64,000 nt of DNA, taken from the NCBI GenBank assembly GCA_002221725.1, contig NJFT01000140.1:1-64000 (forward strand), read 5' to 3'. How positions within the stretch are numbered: position 1 is the stretch's first letter; every line of letters starts with the position of its first letter. The notes beneath the pieces were generated by a model. It saw only the letters and a program-made list of their open reading frames with translations. It was not told the DNA's origin and searched no databases. Below are positions 44,520 to 55,578 of this stretch, piece by piece. Source of the DNA: Scedosporium boydii. Taxonomy: Eukaryota; Ascomycota; Sordariomycetes; Microascales; Microascaceae. Both the position numbers and the translations under genes were made by a program.

Positions 44520-45185
44520 TCACACGGCGGTCAGGCCGGTGGCAGCAACTAGGGCCATAGCCAAGATCCACACCTCGACATGGCCAGCTCGACGAGCAAG
44601 CCCCGTCGCATCCGCCGTCGTCTTCTGCGGCCCTGGCGTGCCTGAGTCGGTGGCGGTGGCGGTGGCGGTAGGCGATGTGCCGGACCCCCCATTAGCATGG
44701 CACTGGGCATGTGCTAGACCCACGTCTAACCATGCAGCGTTACCCCTATTGTCTGTCATGGCCTTGTACCATCCGTGAGGGCAGTCGGTGACGAGGTCGG
44801 CAATGGTTGAGCTTCGTTCAGTCCACCACGAGAAGACGTCCCCGGCGTAAGAGGAGTACTCCGGGAGCAGTTCGGGCGCTATGGTTGTCGTGACATCACA
44901 CCAGCGAGAGTGCACAGGCCGGGGGCAGTCCAGCATGGCGAGGCCGGTGACCGTGCACGTCTCTTCGAAGAGCACTTCGCCGAAGCCGAGAATGGCGTCC
45001 TCCAAAGCCCCTGTGGGCACGGGCGGAGCGAAGTATTGGGCCAGGCTCTCCGTTACACACTGCCAGGCATCGATGGGGCCCGTTGGTGTTTCGGTAGGGA
45101 AGAGGGTATCGGTGTTGATGGATAAGTCAATGGCGAGCGCGGGTATGGCGACCCCAAAGAGGGCAAAAAGCTTGATGCCTCTCAT
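44520..45185 (-). CDS. Secreted, probably GPI-anchored protein, 221 aa
   Basis: Single exon. A signal peptide (MRGIKLFALFGVAIPALAID) precedes a 150-residue domain with paired cysteines (WQC, EETC, MLDC, SRWC, TDC, AQC) and LVTDCPHGWYKAMTD near its end. A Ser/Thr/Ala-rich linker (GSGTSPTATATATDSGTPG) and a C-terminal hydrophobic tail (VWILAMALVAATGLTAV) follow, the standard layout for GPI anchoring. Similar proteins of uncharacterised function occur in many plant-associated ascomycetes and are often labelled infection-structure-specific. The frame extends upstream but the ATG at 45185 is the one that begins the signal peptide. It is divergent from the gene at 45773. Confidence 0.82.
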   Translation of the reverse strand: MRGIKLFALFGVAIPALAIDLSINTDTLFPTETPTGPIDAWQCVTESLAQYFAPPVPTGALEDAILGFGEVLFEETCTVTGLAMLDCPRPVHSRWCDVTTTIAPELLPEYSSYAGDVFSWWTERSSTIADLVTDCPHGWYKAMTDNRGNAAWLDVGLAHAQCHANGGSGTSPTATATATDSGTPGPQKTTADATGLARRAGHVEVWILAMALVAATGLTAV

Positions 45186-45772
45186 GCTGCACGGGGTAGC
45201 ATACGACGAGAGTAGAGAGACTAATAGAGAGAGATAGATAGAGGGAGAGGGAGAAGGCGTGTGAGAGTGAGAGCCGGTGTGTTCGTGTTTCCCAGGGAAA
45301 GGCAAAGGTGGGATGGCTAGTGGATGACTGGGCGGGAAGTTAACGGTCTCGGCCTCACTGATGAGAGGAGATGTCGCTTGAAATTCGCGTGAAGAGGAGG
45401 GTGGGAAATGAAGTCCCCACCCTTGCACGGTTGCACCAACCTGCATCTTATCCACCGGGCATGCTTGGCGCTCCTCTAATTTTGCCAAATTCTCTCCTTT
45501 AAAATTTCAGCAATCTCCCCAGGCCCCATGGACAATTGGGTCTCGAGAAAATCGTCTAGGCTTGATTGGTTGGTCGACACCGCCTCTATTTCGATTTTCG
45601 AGCCCAACGACGCCGGGAGTGGTAGGACGAAGAGTGCGAAGTTCAACTCTCAACCAACTCCTCTTTTCTACCAAGATCACTTCTCGCCCGACACTAGATT
45701 CCAACTTTTGATATACATAATAACATCTCATTTCCACCCACCCTGTCCTCGCACGGAAGGACTACTTCGGGG
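45186..45772. promoter_or_regulatory. Divergent promoter region
   Basis: A 587-bp spacer between the GPI-type gene and the plus-strand gene at 45773, with CT/GA-rich leader sequence near 45205-45270. No element is identified with confidence. Confidence 0.45.
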
Positions 45773-46597
45773 ATGCCTTACCTTTGTGACATTAGCTACT
45801 CTCAAGACGCGTGCGTCGCTGCCGTGCGCGATTATTATCATTTCTTGGCCCAGCTTTACCTCGATGAATCATTCATCCTTGAACCCCCAGCTACAGGTTG
45901 GCCTTTCGACCCCGACAGCCTCCAAGAACTAGAAAAGTCAGACGAAGTCATCTCGCTACTCCGCCACCTGCCGTACATACGAGACGACAACGTCACGGAG
46001 GTCAACGCGGCCTCCAATTGTGTCTTTGCCGACTGGCAGAGCTGGGCAAGGCTTATCCGCGAAGGCCACAGCAGCGGCCAGGATGCGAGGCTCATGACGG
46101 AGAAATCCGACCTGTTCGAGATTCTCCCGCCCCATGTCGTCAGTCTGACGGATGGCAACGTGTATAACCCCATCTTCCTCCTCGACACCGAACTGGGTAT
46201 CGTGCTGTGGCACCAGTGCCCGACCGAGCTCTGGCTAGAGTCCCCTTGGGAACCCATCCAGGACGACCCCTGGGAATACACAGGCGACGACGACGAGCAA
46301 GCGCAGTGGCGCGCGGATTCGACAGCGTGGGCCATTAGCGACTTCTTCGAGGTACTAAAACACCAGTTCCGCACCATGTACATGGTGCCTTTGGGCCGCC
46401 GCAGCGTACGCAGCGTCGACACACTCTTTTCCCGTCCATCAGGGAAGGACAGCATTCCCGTGGTGCAGAAGATTCTGCGCGAGCATGGCTGGCCTGACAT
46501 GGAACGGTATCGGAAAGAGGAATGCCTTGTTGCAATCCATGAAGCCCTAGAAAAGCAGTTCCCGGGCATGGAAGAGTCGGACTTCTATGAGTCATAA
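45773..46597 (+). CDS. Conserved fungal hypothetical protein, 274 aa
   Basis: Single exon, acidic and Trp-rich. It opens MPYLCDISYSQDACVAAVRD (a short helix after a Leu-Cys start) and contains DSLQELEKSDEVISLLRHLP, FADWQSWARLIREG, LPPHVVSLTDGNVYNPIFLL and ELWLESPWEPIQDDPWEY. The pattern of a two-layer protein with a W-P-D repeat near the end (HGWPDMERYRKEECL) is common to a family of ascomycete proteins without assigned function. No signal peptide, membrane segment or catalytic motif is seen. The start is the first ATG in frame with the body of the protein. Confidence 0.8.
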   Translation: MPYLCDISYSQDACVAAVRDYYHFLAQLYLDESFILEPPATGWPFDPDSLQELEKSDEVISLLRHLPYIRDDNVTEVNAASNCVFADWQSWARLIREGHSSGQDARLMTEKSDLFEILPPHVVSLTDGNVYNPIFLLDTELGIVLWHQCPTELWLESPWEPIQDDPWEYTGDDDEQAQWRADSTAWAISDFFEVLKHQFRTMYMVPLGRRSVRSVDTLFSRPSGKDSIPVVQKILREHGWPDMERYRKEECLVAIHEALEKQFPGMEESDFYES

Positions 46598-47516
46598 TGC
46601 TGGCTTGAATGCCTTCAGGCTTGCGGCTCGTTCAGAATGGTGTGGCAAGAGAGGGGTCAGGCCTCTTTAGCACGGCCCGGGTCAGGGAAATTAGATGAAC
46701 GATGACTACCCAGGGTGGTGGCCAAGCTCGGTCACGAAAGACAAAGGACTCATGTCTTCGAAGGAGATGAGCGTGTGTTTTTCTGTCCATTGATACGGGA
46801 TGGGATTGCCTCCACACAGGGCCACGGAAGAGGCCGAGTGGGGCTCGGGGCCGACATCCAGGAAGCCGACGTCTATAATAAACGGCAATGCTCACCAAGG
46901 GCCCTCGCTGAGCTAGGAGAATCTCATTCTAGGAAAGAGTAGACTGGTGATGGGGGCTAGTGTAGAAAGACTAAAAGGAAGATAATAGGAGACATTCAGT
47001 AGAGACCTTTCGGGGCTAGGCAAGCCATGGAAACAGTATAGTGAGGTTGGGCATGATAGGGGGAAAGAGGATCTCTACAAATAAAGCCCATAGAGGGCTA
47101 CTAGAGGACTAAAGCAGGGTATACGAGGGCTCAAGGGGCTTTCTAGAAGGAAATAGGAAGAGAGGAATTGATGATTAGCGTTTCATCTTACCTGCCCTCG
47201 ACCTGTACTTGTCCTATCATTCCCCCTAGCTCTGTGTCACGTCCACCTTTACAAGAATTAAATGCAGGATTCGAATGTGATGGATTGAACCAAGATCAGA
47301 TATTGAAGTTTGGGGTTCAGGTGATACTTGTGCCTTTTCTTGCTTTAATTATCCGAGGTTCTATCAGTTCACGCTATTTCCACAACTTCGACTCTAGTCC
47401 CATAATCCAGGATCTCATCCATCGTGGCATCACGTCGATTATTAAAGCCATCGTTTAATCCATCGTTGAATTAAGCTTGTTTCTGCGTCGTATTCCCACC
47501 CTCCACCCTGATAGTC
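46598..47516. other. Intergenic with purine-rich low-complexity tract
   Basis: A G/A-rich stretch with few C on this strand covers about 46930-47165. A 60-codon minus-strand frame at 46706-46888 (FLDVGPEPHSASSVALCGGN) looks mildly protein-like but has no partner exons or family. No gene is supported. Confidence 0.35.
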
Positions 47517-48181
47517 ATGGCAGCTACGAAGGCGGCGCCTCTCGTGTGGATCAATGGCTTCCCCGGCTCTGGAAAGCTCACCGTGGCCACGGCGATAGCG
47601 ATGTTACACGAAGGAGTAATTGTTTTAGACAACCACAAGCTGATCGACCCCGCCGAGGCAAGATTTTCGCGAACTCATCCCAATTACTAACGTGAGCGTC
47701 AGTCGTACCGCAAAGAGGTACTGGACGAATACGTGTGCGGTGCGACGATGCTCTCACGACTGGTCATTTTCACAGGTAAAGCACTCCTTTTATCCAATGG
47801 GATGTAGGTAGAACCAAGGCTTATTAGGACCAAGACTTTCAATCAAACAATGACCTAGGCCGGGATGTGGCCACAGAGTACAAAGACGCGGCCAGTAGAG
47901 CTGGTCGGCCATTTGTCCCTATATACCTGAGTTGCGATCTCGGCACGAACCTTGAACGCGTCGCCAGCCTCGACCGACACAACAGTGGGACGAAAAAGCT
48001 GACGGATGTCCAAGCGCTTGGCGACTTGCGCCCAAGGTGCGAGTTGTTCCGCTTCGACGACTGCCCCGGCCTGACGGTCGATTCAACCAACGCGCCACCT
48101 GTGGAGACAGCTACAGAAATACTAACATTCCTTCAGAACGACCACAGCTTTTTGGGATCTGGGCAACAAAATACGCCTTAG
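47517..48181 (+). pseudogene. P-loop kinase/phosphotransferase-like gene with one nonsense codon
   Basis: Exons 47517-47775 and 47859-48181 join in phase. The start reads APLVWINGFPGSGKLTVATA, a Walker A P-loop (GFPGSGK, residues 14-20), then IVLDNHKLIDPAEARFSRTH and PNY. TAA at 47688-47690 interrupts the frame, which resumes at once with RERQSYRKEVLDEYV. Exon 2 continues GRDVATEYKDAASRAGRPFV, PIYLSCDL, DRHNSGTKKLTDVQAL, FRFDDCPGLTVDSTN. This family of small ATP-binding proteins resembles zeta-toxin/chloramphenicol-phosphotransferase-like P-loop kinases, and the substrate is unknown. CAA to TAA would explain the stop. The short segment normally following FT appears deleted as well. Confidence 0.72.
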
Positions 48182-48982
48182 GTCAATGGTTTAGCGTCTA
48201 GTCTACAAAGCCTCTCCTGCCCTTACGGTCGCCGTACTCCTTGCGTGACCCGTCGGAAGCCCTGAGCACTACGCCGCCTGTTCTAGCAATCTAGCTGCGA
48301 GCATGACAGCCAACCCGTCAACAACTTTACGACAAAGGTGATCAAAGGCACCTCCGTACTATGACGACAATGATTCTATCTTTTCCCATCCGTCTATCGA
48401 AATTCCTCCTACCAATCGAGCAATTCCCAATTTCGGCCAACGAAATTCCAGGACCAGAAATATCCTTCCAGCTGTTTGAAGACTCGACTCTTTTATTTAT
48501 TTTATTTCATTTTAACGGGTTCGTCGGCTAGCTAGAAGAGACCACGTCCAACGAGAGACATTATATAAAATCACTCGATACAGGATAGACGTTTACCGGA
48601 ACAAACATTGTCGAGTAGAAAAAATTTCCTGGTAAAGAACGAACGAACGATGCTGAGTTTAGTTCGAGGTTTGGCAGCTCTGGGCCGGTGGCAGCGCCAA
48701 GTGGATGGCCAACAGAATTAGATTCGAGATTTGACTGATGAATTGAACTAAGATCTGTGCAAGTACCATGTAATGGAGCCGCAAATATGGATAATTGTGG
48801 GACATATAGAACATCGATGGTATTGAAAATGTACGAGAATCCTCCCTATATCAGCCCCAATTCCCAAAATTCTGCCTGGTCTCCTGGGGCCCAATGGAGC
48901 TTTCGACAGGACCAACCCCCCAGTGTTAAAAGGGTCTATCCCCAAGTTTAGGATTCGGGAGATATCTCAGGGTTTCAGTAGT
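48182..48982. other. Intergenic, no gene seen
   Basis: Convergent 3' flanks. Nothing supported. Confidence 0.4.
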
Positions 48983-49975
48983 CTAAAAAGCAGTTTCAGC
49001 ACTTGGGACAACAATCTTTCCGCTCGCGACTTCCGCCCCTCCCCCAACAATATCCGTGTCCAGTCTTCCCTCTTCCTCGGCGGATTTAGATATATCGACC
49101 CTAATTACACACTTCCTTCCGGCCTTCAGCCCCTGGCGAACGAAAATCCTGGACTTGCCTCCCTCAAACTTGAGATGACCGTGTCTCGCCAGATACGCGC
49201 CAAAGGGCCCCGCAGCACTGCCAGTTGCCGGATCCTCCCCTGCCATTCCGGGGTTAAAGAATCGTGCCTGGTAGGTGTTTTTATTAGAGGCCTCGGGGTC
49301 CGGGGTCACGAAATAGATGCCGTGAGCAGTATCGTCTACGGCGCGAAGTTGCTTGAGGAGAAGATCCCGTGGCACTTGGATGCTGTCAAGTACAGCAGCT
49401 GAGGAGAGAGGCAGGATGAGATGTCGCGTCGTGGATGTCGACACGATCTGAGGTCTCAGCGCTGGCCCTTCGGTACGAAAACCAATATCAGCGTCGGTAA
49501 AGCCGAAGCTCGCAGCAAGTGCTGGCACGTCTGGGTGGTAGGCGTGGGTCCCAGGAGGAGCCTGTCGGAGGGAAATGGAAATTTCGCCGTCCTTGGTCCT
49601 CAAAACTCTCACTGGGGAAACAACGCCTCCTAGTTCCTGATGAAACACAAAGGTCTCAACGTCCTGATCGACCGATTGGGGTTTTGAAAACTCGAGGAGA
49701 CCAGCATTCGCCAGATACCACCAAGCGCCTAGAATGTTGTGTCCGGATCCAAAGACTTCCCTGCCGTCAGGGAGGAAAGAACGGAATCGGTAATCTGCGC
49801 TGGGGACGGTGCTAGGGAGGAAAAATGTAGTTTCGGAGAGGTTAAATTGTCTGGTTATGAGTTGCATCTGGGTGGTGGTAAGGTTGTCAGCCAGGGCATT
49901 TACCACTGCGAGAGGGTTTCCCGTGTAGGCTTCGGTCGAAAATACATCGACAATGGCGAACTCGATTGAAGACAT
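48983..49975 (-). CDS. PhzF-family isomerase/epimerase-like protein
   Basis: Single exon, 330 aa. Hallmarks of the phenazine-biosynthesis PhzF / diaminopimelate-epimerase-like fold are VDVFSTEAYTGNPLAVV near the start, FNLSETTFF with the catalytic-type Glu48, RFRSFLPDGREVFGSGHNIL at the domain core, and GEDPATGSAAGPFGAYLARH in the second half. Despite the name, fungal members are not tied to phenazines, and most have unknown substrates and act as cytosolic isomerases of small cyclic or amino-acid-like molecules. The GSGHNILG segment replaces the common GHATLG. It is unbroken, and the start is the first ATG. Confidence 0.9.
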   Translation of the reverse strand: MSSIEFAIVDVFSTEAYTGNPLAVVNALADNLTTTQMQLITRQFNLSETTFFLPSTVPSADYRFRSFLPDGREVFGSGHNILGAWWYLANAGLLEFSKPQSVDQDVETFVFHQELGGVVSPVRVLRTKDGEISISLRQAPPGTHAYHPDVPALAASFGFTDADIGFRTEGPALRPQIVSTSTTRHLILPLSSAAVLDSIQVPRDLLLKQLRAVDDTAHGIYFVTPDPEASNKNTYQARFFNPGMAGEDPATGSAAGPFGAYLARHGHLKFEGGKSRIFVRQGLKAGRKCVIRVDISKSAEEEGRLDTDIVGGGAEVASGKIVVPSAETAF

Positions 49976-50891
49976 GGTTATGGTATTAATGAAGAGATGG
50001 AAAGATGGTGAGATGGAAGATCACGAATGAGTCACGAGTGAGCTCGACAGTCAAAGAGTGCAGTATCGGGCCTGAGTGTCTTATTGCAACTTTTTTGTTT
50101 TCCCTTCTTTTCTTTGCGGTCTGGGGATAATAGCGAACTCCTTTGCCCTTATATTGAAAATCCTGGGCAAGATACAAAGTAAGACGGCCTAGATATCGTC
50201 AAGGTGCGGGCCGTTTGTAGCGCCGAGCACGCGATTTGGCTATACAACGCTAATATCGAAACGAGTCAACGACCGCTGGTAACCGGGTAAGACTTCACGC
50301 TGCGATATCTGTAGATTTGTCAGATTGGATGACAAATTCAGACCCCATCATAATCTTAGATCATCATCATCGCTGAACTCTCCAAATAGAATATTCAGCG
50401 ATGAGGAACTACTACTGATACCTTCGTATTTCCCCAGCACTTGCCAAAATTGCCCGCGTCCTTGAAACGCACTTGGTGTGGTTGGTGACTCACCATGCAT
50501 TTCTTATGACTCGATATGCTCGATACGCCCTCCTCCACTTTCTTGTCCTACTGACCCGGTTGGGACGTGGCTGGCTAGGTCGGTCGGGCAAATTTTTCAA
50601 CAAGGATGATGGTATGCTCGCATGTTCGATGGCCGACACTCCTGGCAGGACAGGCGATCGTGGAACTGTTGGAGATGGGTGCGTTATAGCTTATCGGGAG
50701 ACTCTGGCCGTATCTCGATCTTAGGTTGATGGGTAGAGGATCAAATAAAGATTCTATATATTGTATTAGAACGCTTCACCCACCTATCCCGAGGGGTTCC
50801 CTTGGTTTTGGGCCGTATGCGCGCAGGCGGAATTTCTAGGGGGTTGCCCGATGCCGGGTGCTCTGCGGTTTCGTCCCTAATACTCACGTAC
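49976..50891. other. Intergenic, no gene seen
   Basis: PhzF upstream flank and spacer. Nothing supported. Confidence 0.4.
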
Positions 50892-51013
50892 CGAGGCAAG
50901 AGAAGTACAGGGTACAGGAAACTATCCTCGGTCAATTTTGAATAGTGGACGAGAGCTGGGTTCCTCTTCTTTGAGCGTCGGGCGGCGTACACAAGTGCCT
51001 TGGATCCGACGTC
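50892..51013 (-). pseudogene. Exon relic, possibly short-chain dehydrogenase C-terminus
   Basis: The minus-strand frame DVGSKALVYAARRSKKRNPA...LTEDSFLYPVLLLP ends at a strong donor (CTCG|GTACGTGAG). The VGSxxLVxAA turn resembles the last exon region of fungal short-chain dehydrogenases that precedes their C-terminal Pro/Phe motif. No upstream Rossmann exons are present in the 1.8 kb before it, since that space is taken by the permease. The assignment is tentative. Confidence 0.25.
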
Positions 51014-51118
51014 CTGCGCCGTCCAACATCAAATCATTTGAGTAACTCTGGAGTCTTTAAAAGTAATCATTTGTGAGATGCAAGGTTCCTTGTAACACTT
51101 CTGGTTGCGTAGCAGCGT

Positions 51119-52834
51119 TTAAATAGTCCTCTTCCCAGCCTCAAGCCCGCCAGTTGTCGAATCGTGAAAACCCTCAATGTAAAGGCCATGTAGCAAGCGG
51201 TACGACTTTCTATAGAACATCCAATTGACCATCACCAAAGCCAACAATCCTAGCGCACATGGCGCCGCCCAGTTCATGTTGTCGGCAGTTACCGGCCGAT
51301 ACATGGGAAATGAAAGGAAAACAGAGACCGTGACGATCCAAGCTAGGGAAAATAGGTTCACAGCTAACCCAAAACGTCCGAGGTTCAAACTCCTGTTGGC
51401 CGGCAGTATGGAACGACCTTTCAAAAGTAGTAGGACAATTGGCATAGAATATGCGATGGACATCAGGATGACTGCTGATCCGAGGATGCCATTGAGGACG
51501 GTGTGAGGCCCGAGGATTAGGAGGACGACGACGGCGCTCAGAACACCTGTTAGACCAACGGCGTTGGCAGGTACCCTCAGATTATTAACTTGGGAGATCC
51601 AACTCGAGAAGGGTAAGGCGCCTGTTTTAGCGAAGGACCAAAAAAGCCGGCTAGTTGGGAAGATTATACAGGTCGTCGCGAGGACATTTGTTAGGAAGTA
51701 ACAAGCCATAACTACCACCACGAAACCAACGGATGGCCAGGCATCCCAGCAGAGTTGGGCGATAGGCAACCCGGCCAGGGGTTCGAGAATTCTTTCCGGG
51801 TGTACGAGGCAAAACAAGAGAGCCAGGACCATGACGAGAACAGCAACCGCATTGAGGAGGTTTGTGTAGATTATGACCTGAGGCGCCTGTTTTTCAGGCC
51901 GCGGAAGTTCTTCAGCGAGGTGCGCTGCGCCATCAAACATGCCGACAACTGAAATTCCTGGAAGCAGAGCCAGCATGAAGACTAAGCCGTTTGAACTCCA
52001 GCCCGTATTGTTGACAACGTCGATGAAGACAGTGGATGGAGAAGCCTTTGGGTGCGTTTTGACAAGCAAGGTAACAAAGAGGAAGATCGTAAAGGCATTA
52101 ACAAATGCAATCGTGAATTTGGTTACTGAAGGGAGGAGTCGAATTCCACATGTATTGAACATAGCGGCGGGCACAAGGGCGGCTATACCGGCTAGATATG
52201 TATGCCACAGTTGAGGGGTATAATTCGGTGTTGCGACAGAACCTATGGCGGTTGCAAAGATACCCGTGTATGCGAGAGTCGCCGACAAGACAAAGAGCCA
52301 CCCAAGACAGACGGACATTCCATTGAAATAGCTCAAAAATCTCTGGTAGCGGCGTGGGGAAAGGATAAGGACCCAATAGACGGTACCTGACGAGAAAACA
52401 TGAAGTAAGTATTCGTGAATAGGGGCCGGGGGAAGTCAAACAGGAAAAAGAACAGATGAGAAACGCGATTGATTGCGAGAGAGGGGAACTCGAAAGAGTT
52501 AATTTGCTTTTGAAATCATACCTGCGGTGTGAGGAAAGGCAGAGGCCAGCTCAGCAATGCTGAAGGCGACGAGAAACTGGCCCGCCATGGCAACTATCAT
52601 GCACCAAATGAAATACGGGCTGCCCCCTGCTCCAATAACCAGCTGGAGAAAGGATCCGATGGCAATTGGCGAGGCCGTGACAGAGTATTGGACGCCGATG
52701 GTGCTCCAAATGTTGAAGCGGCTGGAGTCTAGCTCGCCCTGATCAAGGGTGTTGATCTCGCGGTTAGTTTCATACTCTGTCACTGCCTGAAGCGAGCTGG
52801 ACTCGTTGGAGGCTGCCTTGGGCTTGGAGCCCAT
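51119..52834 (-). CDS. Amino-acid/GABA permease, APC superfamily
   Basis: Two exons on the minus strand, 52522-52834 and 51119-52386, with a 135-bp intron (G|GTATGA...GTCAG); 526 aa. A hydrophilic Ser-rich N-terminus is followed by about twelve hydrophobic helices. Landmarks are FNIWSTIGVQYSVTASPIAI (first helix), IAELASAFPHTAGTVYWVLI (conserved P-x-x-G-x-x-Y region of helix 3), and MFDGAAHLAEELPRPEKQAP (the D/E-A-x-H-x-A-E-E loop of GABA/choline-type fungal permeases). These transporters import GABA, choline or amino acids across the plasma membrane. The substrate is not assigned. It is divergent from the Zn2Cys6 gene, with 1.1 kb between them. Confidence 0.9.
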
Positions 52835-53927
52835 CGTTATGACTGGCCTATATGGAACAAATAAAAGAAGCTTTCTGGAAATAAGAACAGTGTATGGCTC
52901 GACTGAGGCCTGTTGATTCACCCTGTTTCGAGGGGGATCTTGCTCTCCTTTTAAAGACGAGCCCACACTGCGGCCACGCCCATCACCGTGAGGCGGCGTA
53001 ATCATGAGGTGGCAATGTATGAGATTGCATGAGCCCGAAGGAGCCAAGGGCTGACCGAAGGTATGCTAATCTAGGGAGCGGGTTGCAGCCCGGGGAATCC
53101 ACGTTGCATACGTAGGATGGACTAGGGGGTGCAAAAAGACAACATCCAAAATGGAGAGGCGCTAATCTAAGCTCTTTCACAGTAGTGCCGGATAGCGGAG
53201 GAGGTGAGGAAAGCTCAGATCGACGAAAATGTATCGATGTGTACGTGTCACATTCCCTACTACAAGCGAAGACATTGCTACTTGGGGATGCTAAAACCTG
53301 GGGAAAGACCCCACCAACCGGGCATGGTCGTATCCCCCGGCATTACATTCGCGCTAAGAGACAAAACCCCAACCTCTGCAGCTGGTCTAACCCAAGTTCT
53401 TTGGAACCGGGGTCTGAATCGAGGTATGCGCAGGGCCATAACTGGGTCTTATTGTTGACCACCTCAAGTTTCGCCCAGTAGCGCAAGGTTACCCCCGGAT
53501 CCGAGAATGCGGGGAACTGGGACCCTGGTGCGGAGAGGTCTGGGCTTGCGCTTAGATTGATAAGTTTATTGCTCAGAATGAGCCAATAAGGAGCGGTTTC
53601 GAAAATGGTAGCGTAACTGGCGGCTTGCTCAGGTGGAGTAATTACGCAGCTTGCCTCGGCACATCCGTTCCGTTTTTAGCCCCTTAATTCCTTATCATAT
53701 CATGGTTTGAAACTGAAGAGATTGACCATCCATAGCTTCACCCCGAGACAACTGCACTACGGCGCTGTGATGTGCGGTCGACCGTCATCAGACCAGCTAG
53801 TAGCTATGAGTCTATGACGATCAACTAGCCATTGACCCCCATCTTTGTTCTATCATTGTGCCGCGTATTGATATGGCAGCTACTCCTTAATTTCGTTTAT
53901 GCACCTTTATCTCAATGGCAAGTAGAC
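52835..53927. promoter_or_regulatory. Divergent spacer between permease and regulator
   Basis: 1.1 kb without a gene. It contains several CGG/CCG triplets of the type bound by Zn2Cys6 proteins (for example at about 53318-53325, 53336-53341 and 53495-53500), but no clear paired site. Confidence 0.4.
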
Positions 53928-55578
53928 ATGGTCTCAGCAGCTTCTCCTTCCCGGGTTCACTCAGAGCTGAGGCCACGTCGGTCTCGCTGCAAAACGGGGT
54001 GCTCTTGCTGTCGCCTTCGTCGCAAGAAGTGTGATGAGAAGCGGCCCAGATGCACTGCATGCCAGAGGTTGGACTTAATTTGTTCCTGGCCGGACGCGAA
54101 TGAGTTTACGTGGCGAATCCGAATGGGCCTCTCGACCCACTCACAGCCGGCGAAGGCGGCTTCAGCGACGCCGAATACGGCCTCCCCCGTCAGTACCTCC
54201 CCGGCCGCGTCTAACCCATTCACCACAATTTCCACAGCCGACAGTGAGATACATTCCCACGAGAGCCATGGATACCAGGGAGCCTCACCATCATCCCCTC
54301 CGTGCTTGCCTCGGCCCGGCTTGTCGCCTCTGCCTCATCAGTCTCAGTGGCTGCTACAGCTGTACTTCGAAAGGACATCTGAATCCTTGGTCGTCCTTAA
54401 GCCTGATACAACCAACCCTTTTATTTATACAGTTCTGCCCTGGGCGTTCAATGACGATCTTATCATGAACACAGTCCTGGCACTTGGAGGTAGCTTTGGA
54501 AGCGCTTTAGACGGCGCTACTGAAGAACAGTCTCTCATGTACTACGGCCGTGCTATTCGGCAGCTCAAGCCTGCGCTGACGATCTGGTCTGGGAGTTCGC
54601 TGCGGGAGACACTACGGTTGTTATTGGTAACTCTGTTCCTCTGCTTTTCCGAGGTATGTAGACGAATACTGCGCTTCTAGGACCCGAAACGAGGATTGAG
54701 TGATTACAGAGTGCACGCAGACTACTAATGCCACCAATCCTCCTTAGATGTATCGTGGCAATCGACATGGAATCTTATTTCACCATCTTCGGGCCTGCAG
54801 ACACTTTGCCCACGCTGCACACGATGCCTTGAAACGGCGCGAAACGATTGACCGCGAGGACTGCGAGCTAGCACATCTCCTATTAGAGGCATACGCATTT
54901 GGTGACCTGTCTTGCTCGCTACGCCTACTCCCGGACGTCGAGGATACCAAGGCCACCCGTGATTCCCAAGTGCTCCGGCTCGAATCGATCAGGGAGTTCG
55001 AAACCGCTGGTGCCAACTTTGGATGCACCTGGGAGCTATTTAAACTTGTGCCCTGGATCTCCGAGCTGGCTAGATCGAGGAGGGAAGAGCTGGAAAAGGG
55101 TCAAGACTTGGGTTGTTTTGCGGCCTATAGCGACTTGGAAGCCTCCATAGATCTATGGCGCAGCAATATCCAGGTTCCTGCACTGGCCGTCTCAAACCAT
55201 CAAGAGGCCTGTGTCGCGGCAGGACTACTCGCCTGTGGCGCAATCACACTCTTTTCCCATACTGCCTACCATCAAAACGACCTCGCATACTTACGCGTTG
55301 TTGCGGAGCCGCTCGTGGAAGAGGCTATCAAGCTCGTCCACATCTGTGGAGACAGTCCGTGGTCAACATTCGCCTACTGGCCGACGGTAATCATCGCATC
55401 CTTTGCTACCACGGAAAGCCAACAGGTGCGGTTGCGTAATTGGTTCTCGACCGATTTGCACATTGTGAAACGCGCCAAGGAGCTCCTTCAATGGGTTTGG
55501 GACGCTCCAGATGATGTTTATGGGCTTAGCGGGCTGGCAACGGTGATTGCGGAGCAGAACACGAGCTGGTGTTGTTAG
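53928..55578 (+). CDS. Zn2Cys6 transcription factor
   Basis: Two exons, 53928-54653 and 54748-55578, in phase 0; 518 aa. The binuclear cluster near the N-terminus reads CSCCRLRRKKCDEKRPRC then TACQRLDLIC, i.e. C25-x2-C28-x6-C35-x6-C42-x2-C45-x6-C52, preceded by a basic RPRRSRCKTG. A Ser/Thr/Pro-rich linker leads to a helical region of the fungal-specific transcription factor 2 type (LLQLYFERTSESLVVLKPDT, RLLLVTLFLCFSE joined to MYRGNRHGILFHHLRACRHF). Nuclear regulator; it probably acts on the neighbouring catabolic genes, which is inference from position. The ATG at 53928 is used because upstream frame codons have no ATG. Confidence 0.92.

Noticed and set aside
45185..45488. Upstream extension of the GPI-type protein to 45488
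   Set aside because: It would place about 100 residues before a perfect signal peptide. The leader of the mRNA is a better explanation.
50473..50724. 83-codon plus-strand frame starting MVWLVTHHAFLMTRYARYAL
   Set aside because: No family signal. Short and unsupported.
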